Assembly: GCA_002449955.1 (NCBI GenBank)
Contig: DJYD01000067.1
Span: 2,622-17,554, forward strand
Reading direction: 5' to 3'
Origin: Lachnospiraceae bacterium UBA6987
Lineage (GTDB): Bacteria; Bacillota; Clostridia; Lachnospirales; Lachnospiraceae
Length of the DNA: 14,933 nt
Position 1 is the first letter of the stretch; each line of letters opens with the position of its first letter. A program made the translations under genes and the position numbers. The notes under the pieces are model-generated. The model did not search any database, was not told the DNA's origin, and worked only from the letters and a program-made list of their open reading frames with translations. This document shows positions 1 to 6,917 of this stretch, one piece after another.

Positions 1-93
1 ATCGTCGATCGCATCACCCACGAGGTCAAGGGCGTCAACCGCGTCCTCTGGGATCTGACCCCGAAGCCCTCGGGTACAATCGAGTGGGAATAA
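1..93 (+). CDS. guaA: GMP synthase, C-terminal end (partial)
   Basis: Frame 1 is open from the window edge and gives 30 residues before TAA at 91-93. They end in VNRVLWDLTPKPSGTIEWE, the conserved C-terminus of glutamine-hydrolysing GMP synthase, which converts XMP to GMP in purine synthesis. This tail belongs to the GuaA dimerisation domain next to the ATP-pyrophosphatase domain. The coding end is intact, so whatever sits downstream has not disrupted it. The 3' end of guaA is an established integration site for genomic islands in many bacteria, and recombinase genes follow here within 170 bp. I looked for a second copy of the guaA end that would mark the far edge of an insertion and found none in the window. 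Confidence 0.93.
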   Translation: MVDRITHEVKGVNRVLWDLTPKPSGTIEWE

Positions 94-100
94 GACCACG

Positions 101-148
101 AAACCCGCAAAGCCTTGCGGCGCAAGGCTTTGCGGGTTTTTCTTTTTG
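101..148 (+). terminator. Intrinsic terminator of guaA
   Basis: An 18-bp perfect inverted repeat (arms 101-118 and 122-139, starting AAACCCGCAAAG) with a 3-nt GGC loop is followed by TTCTTTTT. It lies 7 nt after the guaA stop, so it ends the guaA transcript. It should also insulate the recombinase genes downstream from guaA transcription. Confidence 0.9.
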
Positions 149-150
149 GA

Positions 151-172
151 TTTGACCAAAATTTGACCAAAA
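151..172 (+). repeat. Two tandem TTTGACCAAAA repeats (candidate recombinase binding or att region)
   Basis: The 11-mer TTTGACCAAAA occurs twice head to tail, at 151-161 and 162-172, directly after the guaA terminator and before the promoter of the recombinase unit. Short direct repeats next to an insertion point often serve as arm-type sites for tyrosine integrases. That role is inferred from position only. I saw no third copy elsewhere in the window. Confidence 0.5.
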
Positions 173-186
173 AATAGTATTAGCTG

Positions 187-216
187 TTGACATATATTAT
201 TGTTATACAGTATTCT
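187..216 (+). promoter_or_regulatory. Probable sigma-A promoter of the recombinase trio
   Basis: A perfect -35 box TTGACA (187-192) is followed after 18 bp by TATTCT (211-216), which matches four of six -10 positions, in AT-rich DNA. It is 40 bp upstream of the start of the 1099-aa gene and is the only good promoter candidate in the gap. Confidence 0.6.
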
Positions 217-256
217 GATATTACTAATCAATGTAATTCTTTGAAGGAGAGCGCCT

Positions 257-3200
257 ATGTCCGCTGCTGTGATCCGAGCCGATCTTTCCGGGAAGCTATC
301 TTGCATCCTTGACGAGTCAGAAGGTGTAAGCGTAGAGAGTTCTCATCTGTTGCGGGCGTATGCCACGTTTGTTACGTTGGGAGAGCGTTCATCTGAAGAA
401 CTCATTAAGGCGTATTATGAGATTGCGACTTCCGGCAGGAATCCCAAAGGTGCGGTTCTTCAAATCTCCCGTCAAGCGAGGCCCGAAGATGTGGAAGACG
501 CGGCTCGCGCTTTTCGACGCTATAGCGTCGAGGAGTTTCTTCGCTTTATCGTCCCTGACCTTGCCGCGAATGCTTCGGAGCTTGTCTCTCTCTGGCAAAG
601 TGAACTGAATTCCAACGTCCTGTTTCTCACTCATGTGATCATCCGGCTGCGGGGTCTGATGTATCCCGGCGATGAAAAAGGCACGAAGACGAACAAGCAG
701 AACTCGTCTCAGGAGGCCGCGGCGCTTCCAAACAATCCTACTCTGGTCAGGCTGTATCAACAATATTGCAAGCAAGTAAGCGACCCGGTTTTCCTTCTTA
801 CACAAAAGCAGTTTGACAGTTTCTACCGCTGTATCAACCTCTACCCCATCAGCAGTGAGGAGTTGTACATCAAGCCGATTGGGTATAAGAAAGAGGAACT
901 GGATCAGCTTGTCGAGATTCTGAAGGATCAACTGGAATTGTCCGTCGAACAGCAGTTTGCGCTGTGTTATCAGTTCTTCGTGGAGAACAAGCAGGCGAAA
1001 TACTATGTGGGCGAAGAGCGACTCTACAGCTTTTTCAAGATCAAGGATGGCACAGAGCGAAAAAGGCTCTTTCAAAAGGCGCTGCAGCACATGGCCAAGA
1101 TTCCACCGCTGGATACACTGGCGACGCTCTCGGTTCGACGCAGAGCTCCGCGCAGGATGGGAAAAGAGACCACAGAGCTGCATTTTAAACCAAACGACGT
1201 CCCTTTGGAGTGCTCTCTGATCTACTCCCTTTTTACAGCCACTGTCGGACCGGCGGATCGTGTGGAGAGCGGGGTGACGATCCTGCTGCCCTCCGTGTTC
1301 TTTGTTCGGAAGTGGATGCGAGATCCCATGCTGAGGAAGAAGAAGGTAAGTTTCGTGTTCGAGAATCCGGATGTATGCGGAACGCTGGCCTTTCACTGTC
1401 ACGATTCCACTTATGGCAGACCTGTTGGGGACAACGTCAGCTTTCTGAGCCTTGCTGATTGGAGCAATCAGATACAGCAGGGCTCAATTGAAATGGAGAA
1501 GACGCAGATTCTGGCTTTTTTCTGTGGTGTTCCCATTAATGTTCAGAACAGTATCTATACGCTCCTTTATCGCCCGGGAAAGCACATGGAGCTGTTTCTG
1601 ATTCTAGGCAGCCATGAATTCGAACAGGCACGCTCACCGTTCTCGGAGGCCCTCAATGATCCGCATTTTCACTTCCGCGCGATCGAGCTTCTCCCACAGG
1701 GAATCAACAATAGTGCTTTCCCCCGTAGGAAGATGATTGTCCGTGCCGAGATCACAGATCAACCCGATGCAGAGAAAAGGAAGATCCTGCTGTCGGCCGA
1801 CACATTGAACACAGATTTGAAGACACAGGCTGTGGCGAGAGATGTTGCTCAGCCTGTGGAGGCTGATCCGGAAAACTTGATAAACCTCTATGCAAGCGTT
1901 CGACAGCTATATGAGCAGGAAATTTTATCACGGGATTCCGCAGGAAAGAAACGCTCGCCCGCCTTTTCCTTCCCGTTTACTCCGGACATTACCATCTGGT
2001 GCAGCAAGACGTATCCGAAGCATAATCATGGACGCCCTCGGCTGGAAGCCTATTTCTGTGAGGTCACACCGGAAGGGAAAGCGGATCGTGGCTTTATGGA
2101 TCGTGGTGCTGTGCTGGATGAAACGAAAAAGCGCATTGTCAAGCTCTCTGATTCTGAGATCACATCATGGCTGAACATGACATATCCGTTTTCGTATGTG
2201 CGGGAACGAACCTCAGAAAAGAAACAAGAGCTTACGGAATACTATTATTCCATACGCGAGAATGCCATTGAGTATTATACAAAGGCTCTGGCTGGTAAGA
2301 ACTTGGCCATCAAAACCTTCTGGTATCTATATCCTAATCTGCAGAATCTGTTTCCGGAGCGGGATTATATCATGCTGAACACGATGGTTATGATGACTGA
2401 GATCGGCTGGCTGAGGCTGCAGGACGTTCAGAGCGAGGAAGTGGAGGAGATCCTTGAAAACAGCTTTCCCAACGACTCGGAGGGGAGACTGTATCAGAGA
2501 TTCCAGATCATCAGCAAGGTCATCGACCGGGCAGTTGAGTTGGAATACTGCGACACAAACTCGCTTGCGCAGGTCATTCAGGACGTCAAGAAAAGGGACA
2601 GGCTCTTCGCCCAGGTTCGGAGAGCGCTGACAAAGAAGCACTTTACACAGCGGGAGTTGCAGGAGGCGTACCGGATCGCAGCGATCCGACTGCACGAGGG
2701 GAAGTTGGAATACATCGGCGTGCTTCTCCGTCTCATGACCGGGCTGAGTGCCAATGTCATCTGCGGACTGAAATGGAAAGATCTGCTGACTATCGAGGAC
2801 TACGGAATCAAAAAGCTGGTGATTACACGCCAGGCGCTCAACGACGGGAGCACATATAAGGGCTTTGAAAGCCTCGAGGACTATCTGTGCTTCCCGTGCT
2901 CGGATGCCCTGTCCCGACACCTAGAGGAAGCGTTTCAACTCACCAAAAAGCTCTACCCGGCGTTTTCGTCTTTTGACGAATGGCCGATCGTTCGGCAGAC
3001 AGAGGCTGTAAACAAGCGCGGTGGAGGAAAGACGATATTTGCCCCGCGCGAACTAGAATCACTTTGTAGACAGTTGATCATAGAACTGCAGTTGCCTGAC
3101 TGGATTGTGTCGATTCCCGATCAGGGCGAGGGTACGAAAGAGACGAACCTGAACACATACGGAGGAGATTTCTTCCGGGAAAACTTCCGTTTCTGGACCT

Positions 3201-3556
3201 TGTCATTTGTGGGGATGACGAATGACGAGACCGCATATCTGATCGGAAACACGCCGGAGACGACGTTTGGCCGATACTACTGCGACTATCTGAATGACGC
3301 CTCACAATACTTACTCTATATGAAGTTGCGTCGCATGGATTCCATTTTGGCAGAAAATGAAGATCAGGCCTCCGTCAGAGAGCATACCGTATCCGGGAAT
3401 ATGCAGGAAAGGATTGCAACGGGTTCACAGCCGGCAAGCATACAGCTTCGTGTCAGTTTACCGCCGGAGACCTCAACGCTGGACATGGAAATTGCGAGTA
3501 CCCATGCGGTTTCTGTGTTCGCGGCTCCGGTAAGCATAAAGGAGGAATCTGTATGA
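257..3556 (+). CDS. Large protein with degenerate tyrosine-recombinase C-terminal domain (1099 aa)
   Basis: The ATG is preceded by AAGGAG (244-249) at good spacing. Residues about 1-620 match no family I recognise. Residues about 620-780 are helical and resemble a core-binding region. Residues about 810-1015 follow the tyrosine-recombinase catalytic fold. LLRLMTGLSANVICGLKW has Ser831 where the first catalytic Arg is expected. GGDFFREN keeps Arg974, but Asp971 stands in for His. LIGN has Asn998 in place of the second His. Tyr1007 lies nine residues later, the normal place of the nucleophile. The protein is about three times the usual integrase length. The next gene overlaps by 4 bp (ATGA), so the two are co-translated. 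The C-terminal tail at 1053-1092 resembles the tail of the next protein. Activity cannot be judged from sequence; a role in DNA recombination as one partner of a multi-protein complex is inferred. Tn554 TnpB is a loose precedent. Confidence 0.7.
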   Translation: MSAAVIRADLSGKLSCILDESEGVSVESSHLLRAYATFVTLGERSSEELIKAYYEIATSGRNPKGAVLQISRQARPEDVEDAARAFRRYSVEEFLRFIVPDLAANASELVSLWQSELNSNVLFLTHVIIRLRGLMYPGDEKGTKTNKQNSSQEAAALPNNPTLVRLYQQYCKQVSDPVFLLTQKQFDSFYRCINLYPISSEELYIKPIGYKKEELDQLVEILKDQLELSVEQQFALCYQFFVENKQAKYYVGEERLYSFFKIKDGTERKRLFQKALQHMAKIPPLDTLATLSVRRRAPRRMGKETTELHFKPNDVPLECSLIYSLFTATVGPADRVESGVTILLPSVFFVRKWMRDPMLRKKKVSFVFENPDVCGTLAFHCHDSTYGRPVGDNVSFLSLADWSNQIQQGSIEMEKTQILAFFCGVPINVQNSIYTLLYRPGKHMELFLILGSHEFEQARSPFSEALNDPHFHFRAIELLPQGINNSAFPRRKMIVRAEITDQPDAEKRKILLSADTLNTDLKTQAVARDVAQPVEADPENLINLYASVRQLYEQEILSRDSAGKKRSPAFSFPFTPDITIWCSKTYPKHNHGRPRLEAYFCEVTPEGKADRGFMDRGAVLDETKKRIVKLSDSEITSWLNMTYPFSYVRERTSEKKQELTEYYYSIRENAIEYYTKALAGKNLAIKTFWYLYPNLQNLFPERDYIMLNTMVMMTEIGWLRLQDVQSEEVEEILENSFPNDSEGRLYQRFQIISKVIDRAVELEYCDTNSLAQVIQDVKKRDRLFAQVRRALTKKHFTQRELQEAYRIAAIRLHEGKLEYIGVLLRLMTGLSANVICGLKWKDLLTIEDYGIKKLVITRQALNDGSTYKGFESLEDYLCFPCSDALSRHLEEAFQLTKKLYPAFSSFDEWPIVRQTEAVNKRGGGKTIFAPRELESLCRQLIIELQLPDWIVSIPDQGEGTKETNLNTYGGDFFRENFRFWTLSFVGMTNDETAYLIGNTPETTFGRYYCDYLNDASQYLLYMKLRRMDSILAENEDQASVREHTVSGNMQERIATGSQPASIQLRVSLPPETSTLDMEIASTHAVSVFAAPVSIKEESV

Positions 3557-5022
3557 CGATCGCACTCGACTTCCCCGGTATTGCCTATGACGGGGAACCG
3601 ACCTTTGCGGGCCTTCTCCATCGGTATTTCGTAGAACTGGATCCCAAGCGCCGGAACGTTGGCATCTCTCGAAACTGGAGCGACAAAACTACTGCGCGCT
3701 GTCGCTACGACTATGAGCGAAGGATTCTTCCAGCACTACACTCGTTTTGCAAGAAAGATATGCCCGCGCACGAGCTTTCGGGAGAGCTGTTTGAACTTGT
3801 GCTGCAAAAACTTGCGGATGAACACAACTACAGCGACGGAACCGTAGGGCACTATCGGCATTTGATCCTGCTTGCCTATCAGGCCGGGGTCGAGCACGAC
3901 CATTTCTCGGATGCACTGATGTGGGAAGATCTGTTCGACACTGAGACCGCCACAGACAAGGAAAAAGAAGCATGGCGCGTCAACACCATGACAAGGTTGA
4001 GGAAATCCTTCAGCCCGGGCGAGGAGCAAAAGATCGTTCACTGGTTTCTGAACCTTCGACCGGAAACAGCGACGGGAGAAGAGATCGGACTTCTGCTGAT
4101 GTTTACGTTGGGTCTGCGAAACAACGAAGCGTGCGGCGCGAATTTCAGCAGTGTCCGCCGTCTGGATTATCATGCCGACACAGCTGTGTTTGATATGCTG
4201 CAAAGCACCCGATTGAATTCGTCGGAGCTCAAAAGCGGAGGAAAAACCGGCAATGCCCCACGCACGTTGCTGATGATGGAGCCAATCTACAACTTTATTC
4301 AGCAGAGAAAAGCCTATTTATCCCAGATTGTCAAGGATGGGAGGCTTTCTCTACCGGAGAATGTGGAATCCGTTGAAGACCTGCCGTTGGTCTGTAAAAA
4401 GCTCTCTTTCGTTCAGCGGGCAGGCTCGAACGATCTGGCTGTAGCGGGAAAGGCTTTGTTTACTCAAATCGGTATCGATAAGAGCGAACTGTCCGTGTTG
4501 TATCAGATTCTGTGCTCTTCGGAAGTGCAGCGGATGCAAATCGAGGAAAAGGAGCCGACGACTTATCTGTTTCGCAGAAACTGCGCGACACATCTGTATC
4601 AGCTTGGCTTTGCTCCTTCGGAAATCCAATATTGGATGGGACATGAGATTGAAGACCCCTTTACAAAACGCACTTTCTTTGCGGATCCCGACCAGATTTA
4701 CGCGATGAAAGAGAAATGGTCACGGCATCCTGTTTTGGCCTTGCTATGCAACCAAGTAGACTCTGAAGTGAAGCGCGATACGCTCCCGATTCGGATTGAA
4801 GAGGCAGAGCGTGTCAGGCTACAATTGGCTACTGGCGGAGAAAGCGAAATGCTCGTCCGTGTGGATGTACCTGAGCCGCAGTCTGAACTAACCCTGTCTG
4901 TAAGCTGCGATGCTTCCGACATGACGGCGAGATGCCAGCTTGTGCCCCGAAAAGCGGAGTATCCACGGTCAGCTTCAATAGCGGAGACGGTTAGGCAAGT
5001 TTACAAAATGGTGAAAAAGTGA
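3553..5022 (+). CDS. Tyrosine recombinase-like protein (489 aa)
   Basis: The start ATG overlaps the preceding stop (ATGA) and has AAAGGAGG upstream at 3538-3545. Residues about 15-120 look like a SAM-like core-binding domain. Residues about 165-385 look like a catalytic domain. Arg189 in TLGLRNNEACG is the first catalytic Arg. In TYLFRRNCATHLY Arg341 aligns with the second Arg, but Tyr338 replaces the usual His. WMGHEIED supplies His364. At the expected nucleophile position the sequence reads RTFF, so Phe375/376 replaces Tyr. The only nearby tyrosine is Tyr383, in DQIYAM, 19 residues after His364. Residues 425-464 form a tail related to that of the 1099-aa protein. The gene is in one operon with its neighbours. 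It is probably a recombination subunit that either uses Tyr383 or depends on its partner for the nucleophile; that reading is inferred. Confidence 0.75.
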   Translation: MTIALDFPGIAYDGEPTFAGLLHRYFVELDPKRRNVGISRNWSDKTTARCRYDYERRILPALHSFCKKDMPAHELSGELFELVLQKLADEHNYSDGTVGHYRHLILLAYQAGVEHDHFSDALMWEDLFDTETATDKEKEAWRVNTMTRLRKSFSPGEEQKIVHWFLNLRPETATGEEIGLLLMFTLGLRNNEACGANFSSVRRLDYHADTAVFDMLQSTRLNSSELKSGGKTGNAPRTLLMMEPIYNFIQQRKAYLSQIVKDGRLSLPENVESVEDLPLVCKKLSFVQRAGSNDLAVAGKALFTQIGIDKSELSVLYQILCSSEVQRMQIEEKEPTTYLFRRNCATHLYQLGFAPSEIQYWMGHEIEDPFTKRTFFADPDQIYAMKEKWSRHPVLALLCNQVDSEVKRDTLPIRIEEAERVRLQLATGGESEMLVRVDVPEPQSELTLSVSCDASDMTARCQLVPRKAEYPRSASIAETVRQVYKMVKK

Positions 5023-5095
5023 CGGAATATTAAGAGAAATTAAGAAGATTTCCCTTTTGTTCTGCGCTAAAATCAATAGGAGGAAGTGAAATCTC

Positions 5096-5998
5096 ATGGC
5101 AGATCGTGCCTTTTTAGTTGATAGCATGGAAAACGAAACATTAGTTATGGCGAGAGATTTGACTGAGGAAGATCGGAAAAATCGGTTTTTGTGCGCAGGG
5201 AAAAATCTGCGCAGACCAAACAGCAACGAAATCTGCAGAACAGAACTGACGCTCTTCATTTGTGCAGAGAAAGAGAATTATTTCTCGGCAGCAGGCGGGA
5301 TAGATCACATGAAGGGCTGTGAATACTGCGAAAAGGCGGAAAACAAGAAGGACAAGATTATCCAAGTATTAAGCCGTTCTTGCCTTGATAAATCTGATGC
5401 GGATATTCTGGCCAAGTTGCAGGGCGCAAAAACGCGTCGACGCGATGATACTACTCACAAGCAGACAAATGGAACATCCGAATCAAAGGCTCTGAATGAG
5501 GGTAACGAGACGAAGGATGACGAGGATGTTGATGTGAAGCGGACTCAGCGCCTGCCCAAGCATGCTGATGAACTGTATGCGCTCCTGACGGATTATTTGA
5601 CGGAGGATGTTTTCGCGCGAAAACCGGTTTCCGAGTGGATCGTAGATAAGCGAACCTTTGCGCAATACTATTCTGGCGGATTGAAAGACGGACAGATTGC
5701 ACTTGTTGTCCTTGGTAAAATGAGCTCGTCTCGGACCCCGGAAGAGCTCAACGCTTACAATGACCAATACTATATCTTCCCAAGTTCCGGCATTGACTGG
5801 CGGGAGAAGATATTCTTTCTTCTGCCTAAGGACAAGTTCCTACTAAAGCGTGTCATCTACGACCAGCAGATCAAACAGTTTGCGGCACTGGCGGCTTGGC
5901 ACCGCGCGAGAACGAAAGTCCGCGCCTATTATTGCGACGCTGCGTTGAGCGAGAAGCAGATTACTTTTGAGCCGAATGCTCAAGCGGATCGTACATGA
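5096..5998 (+). CDS. Accessory protein of recombinase unit, zinc-ribbon-like N-terminus (300 aa)
   Basis: The start ATG follows AGGAGG at about 5080, 73 nt after the 489-aa gene and in the same direction, so co-transcription is likely. I do not recognise the family. Residues 31-78 carry Cys33, Cys47, Cys56, His71, Cys75 and Cys78. The pattern ends in HMKGCEYC, resembling zinc-ribbon modules at the N-terminus of some nucleic-acid-binding proteins. Residues about 95-155 are charged and probably a flexible linker. The C-terminal half (about 160-285) alternates beta-type strands and helices with no motif I can name. Its place as third gene recalls tnpC of Tn554-type elements, whose product assists two tyrosine recombinases, but no sequence similarity is claimed. 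A DNA-binding accessory role is inferred. Confidence 0.6.
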   Translation: MADRAFLVDSMENETLVMARDLTEEDRKNRFLCAGKNLRRPNSNEICRTELTLFICAEKENYFSAAGGIDHMKGCEYCEKAENKKDKIIQVLSRSCLDKSDADILAKLQGAKTRRRDDTTHKQTNGTSESKALNEGNETKDDEDVDVKRTQRLPKHADELYALLTDYLTEDVFARKPVSEWIVDKRTFAQYYSGGLKDGQIALVVLGKMSSSRTPEELNAYNDQYYIFPSSGIDWREKIFFLLPKDKFLLKRVIYDQQIKQFAALAAWHRARTKVRAYYCDAALSEKQITFEPNAQADRT

Positions 5999-6047
5999 TA
6001 AAAAGCTCGCCTGTCAGAAACGAACAAAAAACCTTCGCAAAATAATG

Positions 6048-6095
6048 AGCCGCGAGCAGAGAGAATACTCTCATTGCTCGCGGCTTTCTTCTTGA
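6048..6095. terminator. Bidirectional terminator between convergent genes
   Basis: The inverted repeat AGCCGCGAGCA (6048-6058) / TGCTCGCGGCT (6075-6085) is extended inward by GAGAG/CTCTC around an AATA loop. The plus strand continues TTCTTCTT and the minus strand continues CATTATTTTG, so both sides are T-rich. It lies between the 300-aa gene and the leftward regulator, and it overlaps the last codons of the regulator. Confidence 0.7.
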
Positions 6096-6295
6096 TCTGG
6101 AACATACTCGACGATATCGCCCAGCCCACAGTGGAAAAACTTACAGAGATTACCCAGATGCTCCATGGAGACAGGCTCTTTGCGGCCCATCTTGGCGATT
6201 GCTGTAGTATTTAGCCCGGCCAGCTTGATTAGTTCTGAGCGCTTTATATTCTTTTTTATCAACATGATCCAAAGGGGGTCATATGACCAGGCCAT
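6071..6295 (-). CDS. Small Cro/CI-like HTH regulator of the integrase module (74 aa)
   Basis: The 74-aa protein is almost entirely one XRE-type helix-turn-helix domain. LIKKNIKRSELIKLAGLNTT forms the first helices, AIAKMGRKEPVSMEHLGNLC the recognition part, and FFHCGLGDIVEYVP the closing helix. This is the compact type common in Firmicutes elements. The ATG has GGAGATGAG about 8 nt upstream on the minus strand. It is transcribed away from the excisionase-integrase genes, and a 17-bp palindrome lies between the two promoters. That layout suggests it represses or balances excision and integration, as phage repressors do. The repressor role is inferred from position and size. Confidence 0.85.
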   Translation of the reverse strand: MAWSYDPLWIMLIKKNIKRSELIKLAGLNTTAIAKMGRKEPVSMEHLGNLCKFFHCGLGDIVEYVPDQEESREQ

Positions 6296-6339
6296 TGTAA
6301 TCTCATCTCCACGTTAATTATTCCGAACTTCTTGTGGTT

Positions 6340-6368
6340 AATATAGCCTGACTTCTTTAAAAAGTCAA
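6340..6368 (-). promoter_or_regulatory. Leftward promoter of the XRE regulator
   Basis: Read on the minus strand, TTGACT (6368-6363) is followed after 17 bp by TATATT (6345-6340). The predicted transcript would have a 5' leader of about 38 nt before the regulator ATG at 6295. An imperfect dyad, TGACTT...AAGTCA (6349-6367), overlaps the spacer and could be a second operator. Confidence 0.75.
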
Positions 6369-6413
6369 GAATTAATGCTGATTTAGTAGCAAACCGCTAT
6401 TTAGGAAATTTGA

Positions 6414-6430
6414 TCTCTAAATATTAGAGA
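6414..6430. promoter_or_regulatory. 17-bp palindromic operator candidate
   Basis: TCTCTAA-ATA-TTAGAGA is a perfect 7+3+7 dyad centred between the leftward regulator promoter and the rightward excisionase promoter, 7 bp upstream of the latter's -35 box. Size and place suit a dimeric XRE-type regulator, most simply the product of the 6071-6295 gene. Confidence 0.6.
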
Positions 6431-6437
6431 AAATCTC

Positions 6438-6466
6438 TTGACAATTGAGGGTCGGCTTGCTATAAT
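6438..6466 (+). promoter_or_regulatory. Consensus extended -10 promoter of leader, xis and int
   Basis: TTGACA (6438-6443), an exact 17-bp spacer and TATAAT (6461-6466) form a perfect sigma-A consensus. TGC just before the -10 box adds an extended -10. Transcription should start near 6473, about 244 nt before the excisionase ATG. So strong a promoter implies control by a repressor or by early termination, and candidates for both are present. Confidence 0.9.
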
Positions 6467-6472
6467 GACATT

Positions 6473-6689
6473 AGAAAAACAAAATACGGCAGCACGAGGG
6501 AGCGCCAACTCCCCCGTGCCTGCGCAGGTGATACAGGCACCTACACAACGACATTCGTCGCACCGCAGAATCAGTATACCCGTTTTTAAGCCAACGTGCA
6601 AGGGGAACTTTCTGAGGAGCTGGTTTGCCGTCCGCGGAACAGAGGAACGCACCGTGTGGAGCCATCAGGCCTGCACGGTGTTTTGTTTT
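6473..6689 (+). ncRNA. Structured leader RNA / candidate attenuator upstream of xis-int
   Basis: About 217 nt run from the predicted start of a consensus promoter to an intrinsic terminator. Hairpin A pairs GCACG.GGGAG (6492-6502) with CTCCC.CGTGC (6509-6519). Hairpin B pairs GTGCCTG (6516-6522) with CAGGCAC (6534-6540). They share 6516-6519 and so exclude each other. CCGTGC (6514-6519) is also complementary to GCACGG (6673-6678) in the terminator arm, so an antiterminator is possible. I cannot match it to a named riboswitch class. It may be a cis attenuator, a stand-alone small RNA, or both. Confidence 0.5.
6650..6689 (+). terminator. Intrinsic terminator inside the leader, just before the excisionase
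   Basis: CACCGTG (6650-6656) pairs with CACGGTG (6674-6680). The stem continues inward through G-U pairs and one bulged A to an ATCA loop, and TTTTGTTTT follows. It ends 12 nt before the excisionase ribosome binding site, so transcripts must read through it to express excisionase and integrase. Confidence 0.8.
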
Positions 6690-6716
6690 CCAATACATAC
6701 GGGAGGTTTTCTGGAA

Positions 6717-6905
6717 ATGGAAAACAAGAAAAAGTTCCTTAGAGCGGAGGACGTATCGGAAGTCCTCGAAGTGTCCGTTCCCATGGCTTATAAGATCATC
6801 CGACGCCTTAACGATGAGCTGAATACCATGGGATACATTACCGTATCCGGACGGGTGAGCCGCAGCTTCTTTGAATCGAAGTTCTACGGCACGCTCAGCG
6901 CATAA
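6717..6905 (+). CDS. Excisionase-like small HTH protein (62 aa)
   Basis: The ATG at 6717 has GGGAGG at 6701-6706. The frame is open further upstream, but that stretch contains the terminator and reaches back into the promoter, so the longer reading is not credible. The protein has the MerR-like winged-helix plan of small excisionases: FLRAEDVSEVLEVSVPMAYK, then IIRRLNDEL, then a beta-hairpin near GRVSRSFFESKFYG. It would bend DNA at the element's ends and steer the integrase toward excision. Its stop overlaps the Shine-Dalgarno of the integrase gene, 12 nt before the integrase ATG, the usual xis-int pairing. Confidence 0.8.
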   Translation: MENKKKFLRAEDVSEVLEVSVPMAYKIIRRLNDELNTMGYITVSGRVSRSFFESKFYGTLSA

Positions 6906-6917
6906 GGAGGTGTTTGA

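Noticed and set aside
389..1402. Minus-strand 337-codon open frame inside the 1099-aa gene
   Set aside because: It has no ribosome binding site or domain and lies fully within a gene with a clear start, promoter and recombinase motifs.
5028..5050. ATTAAGA repeated twice before the 300-aa gene
   Set aside because: Too short and AT-rich to support an operator or promoter call; likely chance.
5621..5645. Possible duplicate of the guaA end (a CGAGTGG match)
   Set aside because: Only seven bases match and the site is inside the coding sequence of the 300-aa protein; not an att repeat.
6438..6716. In-frame upstream extension of the excisionase gene (up to 155 aa)
   Set aside because: It would start within the promoter -35/-10 region and read through the leader hairpins and terminator. 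The ATG at 6717 has its own ribosome binding site, and the protein sequence before it looks random.
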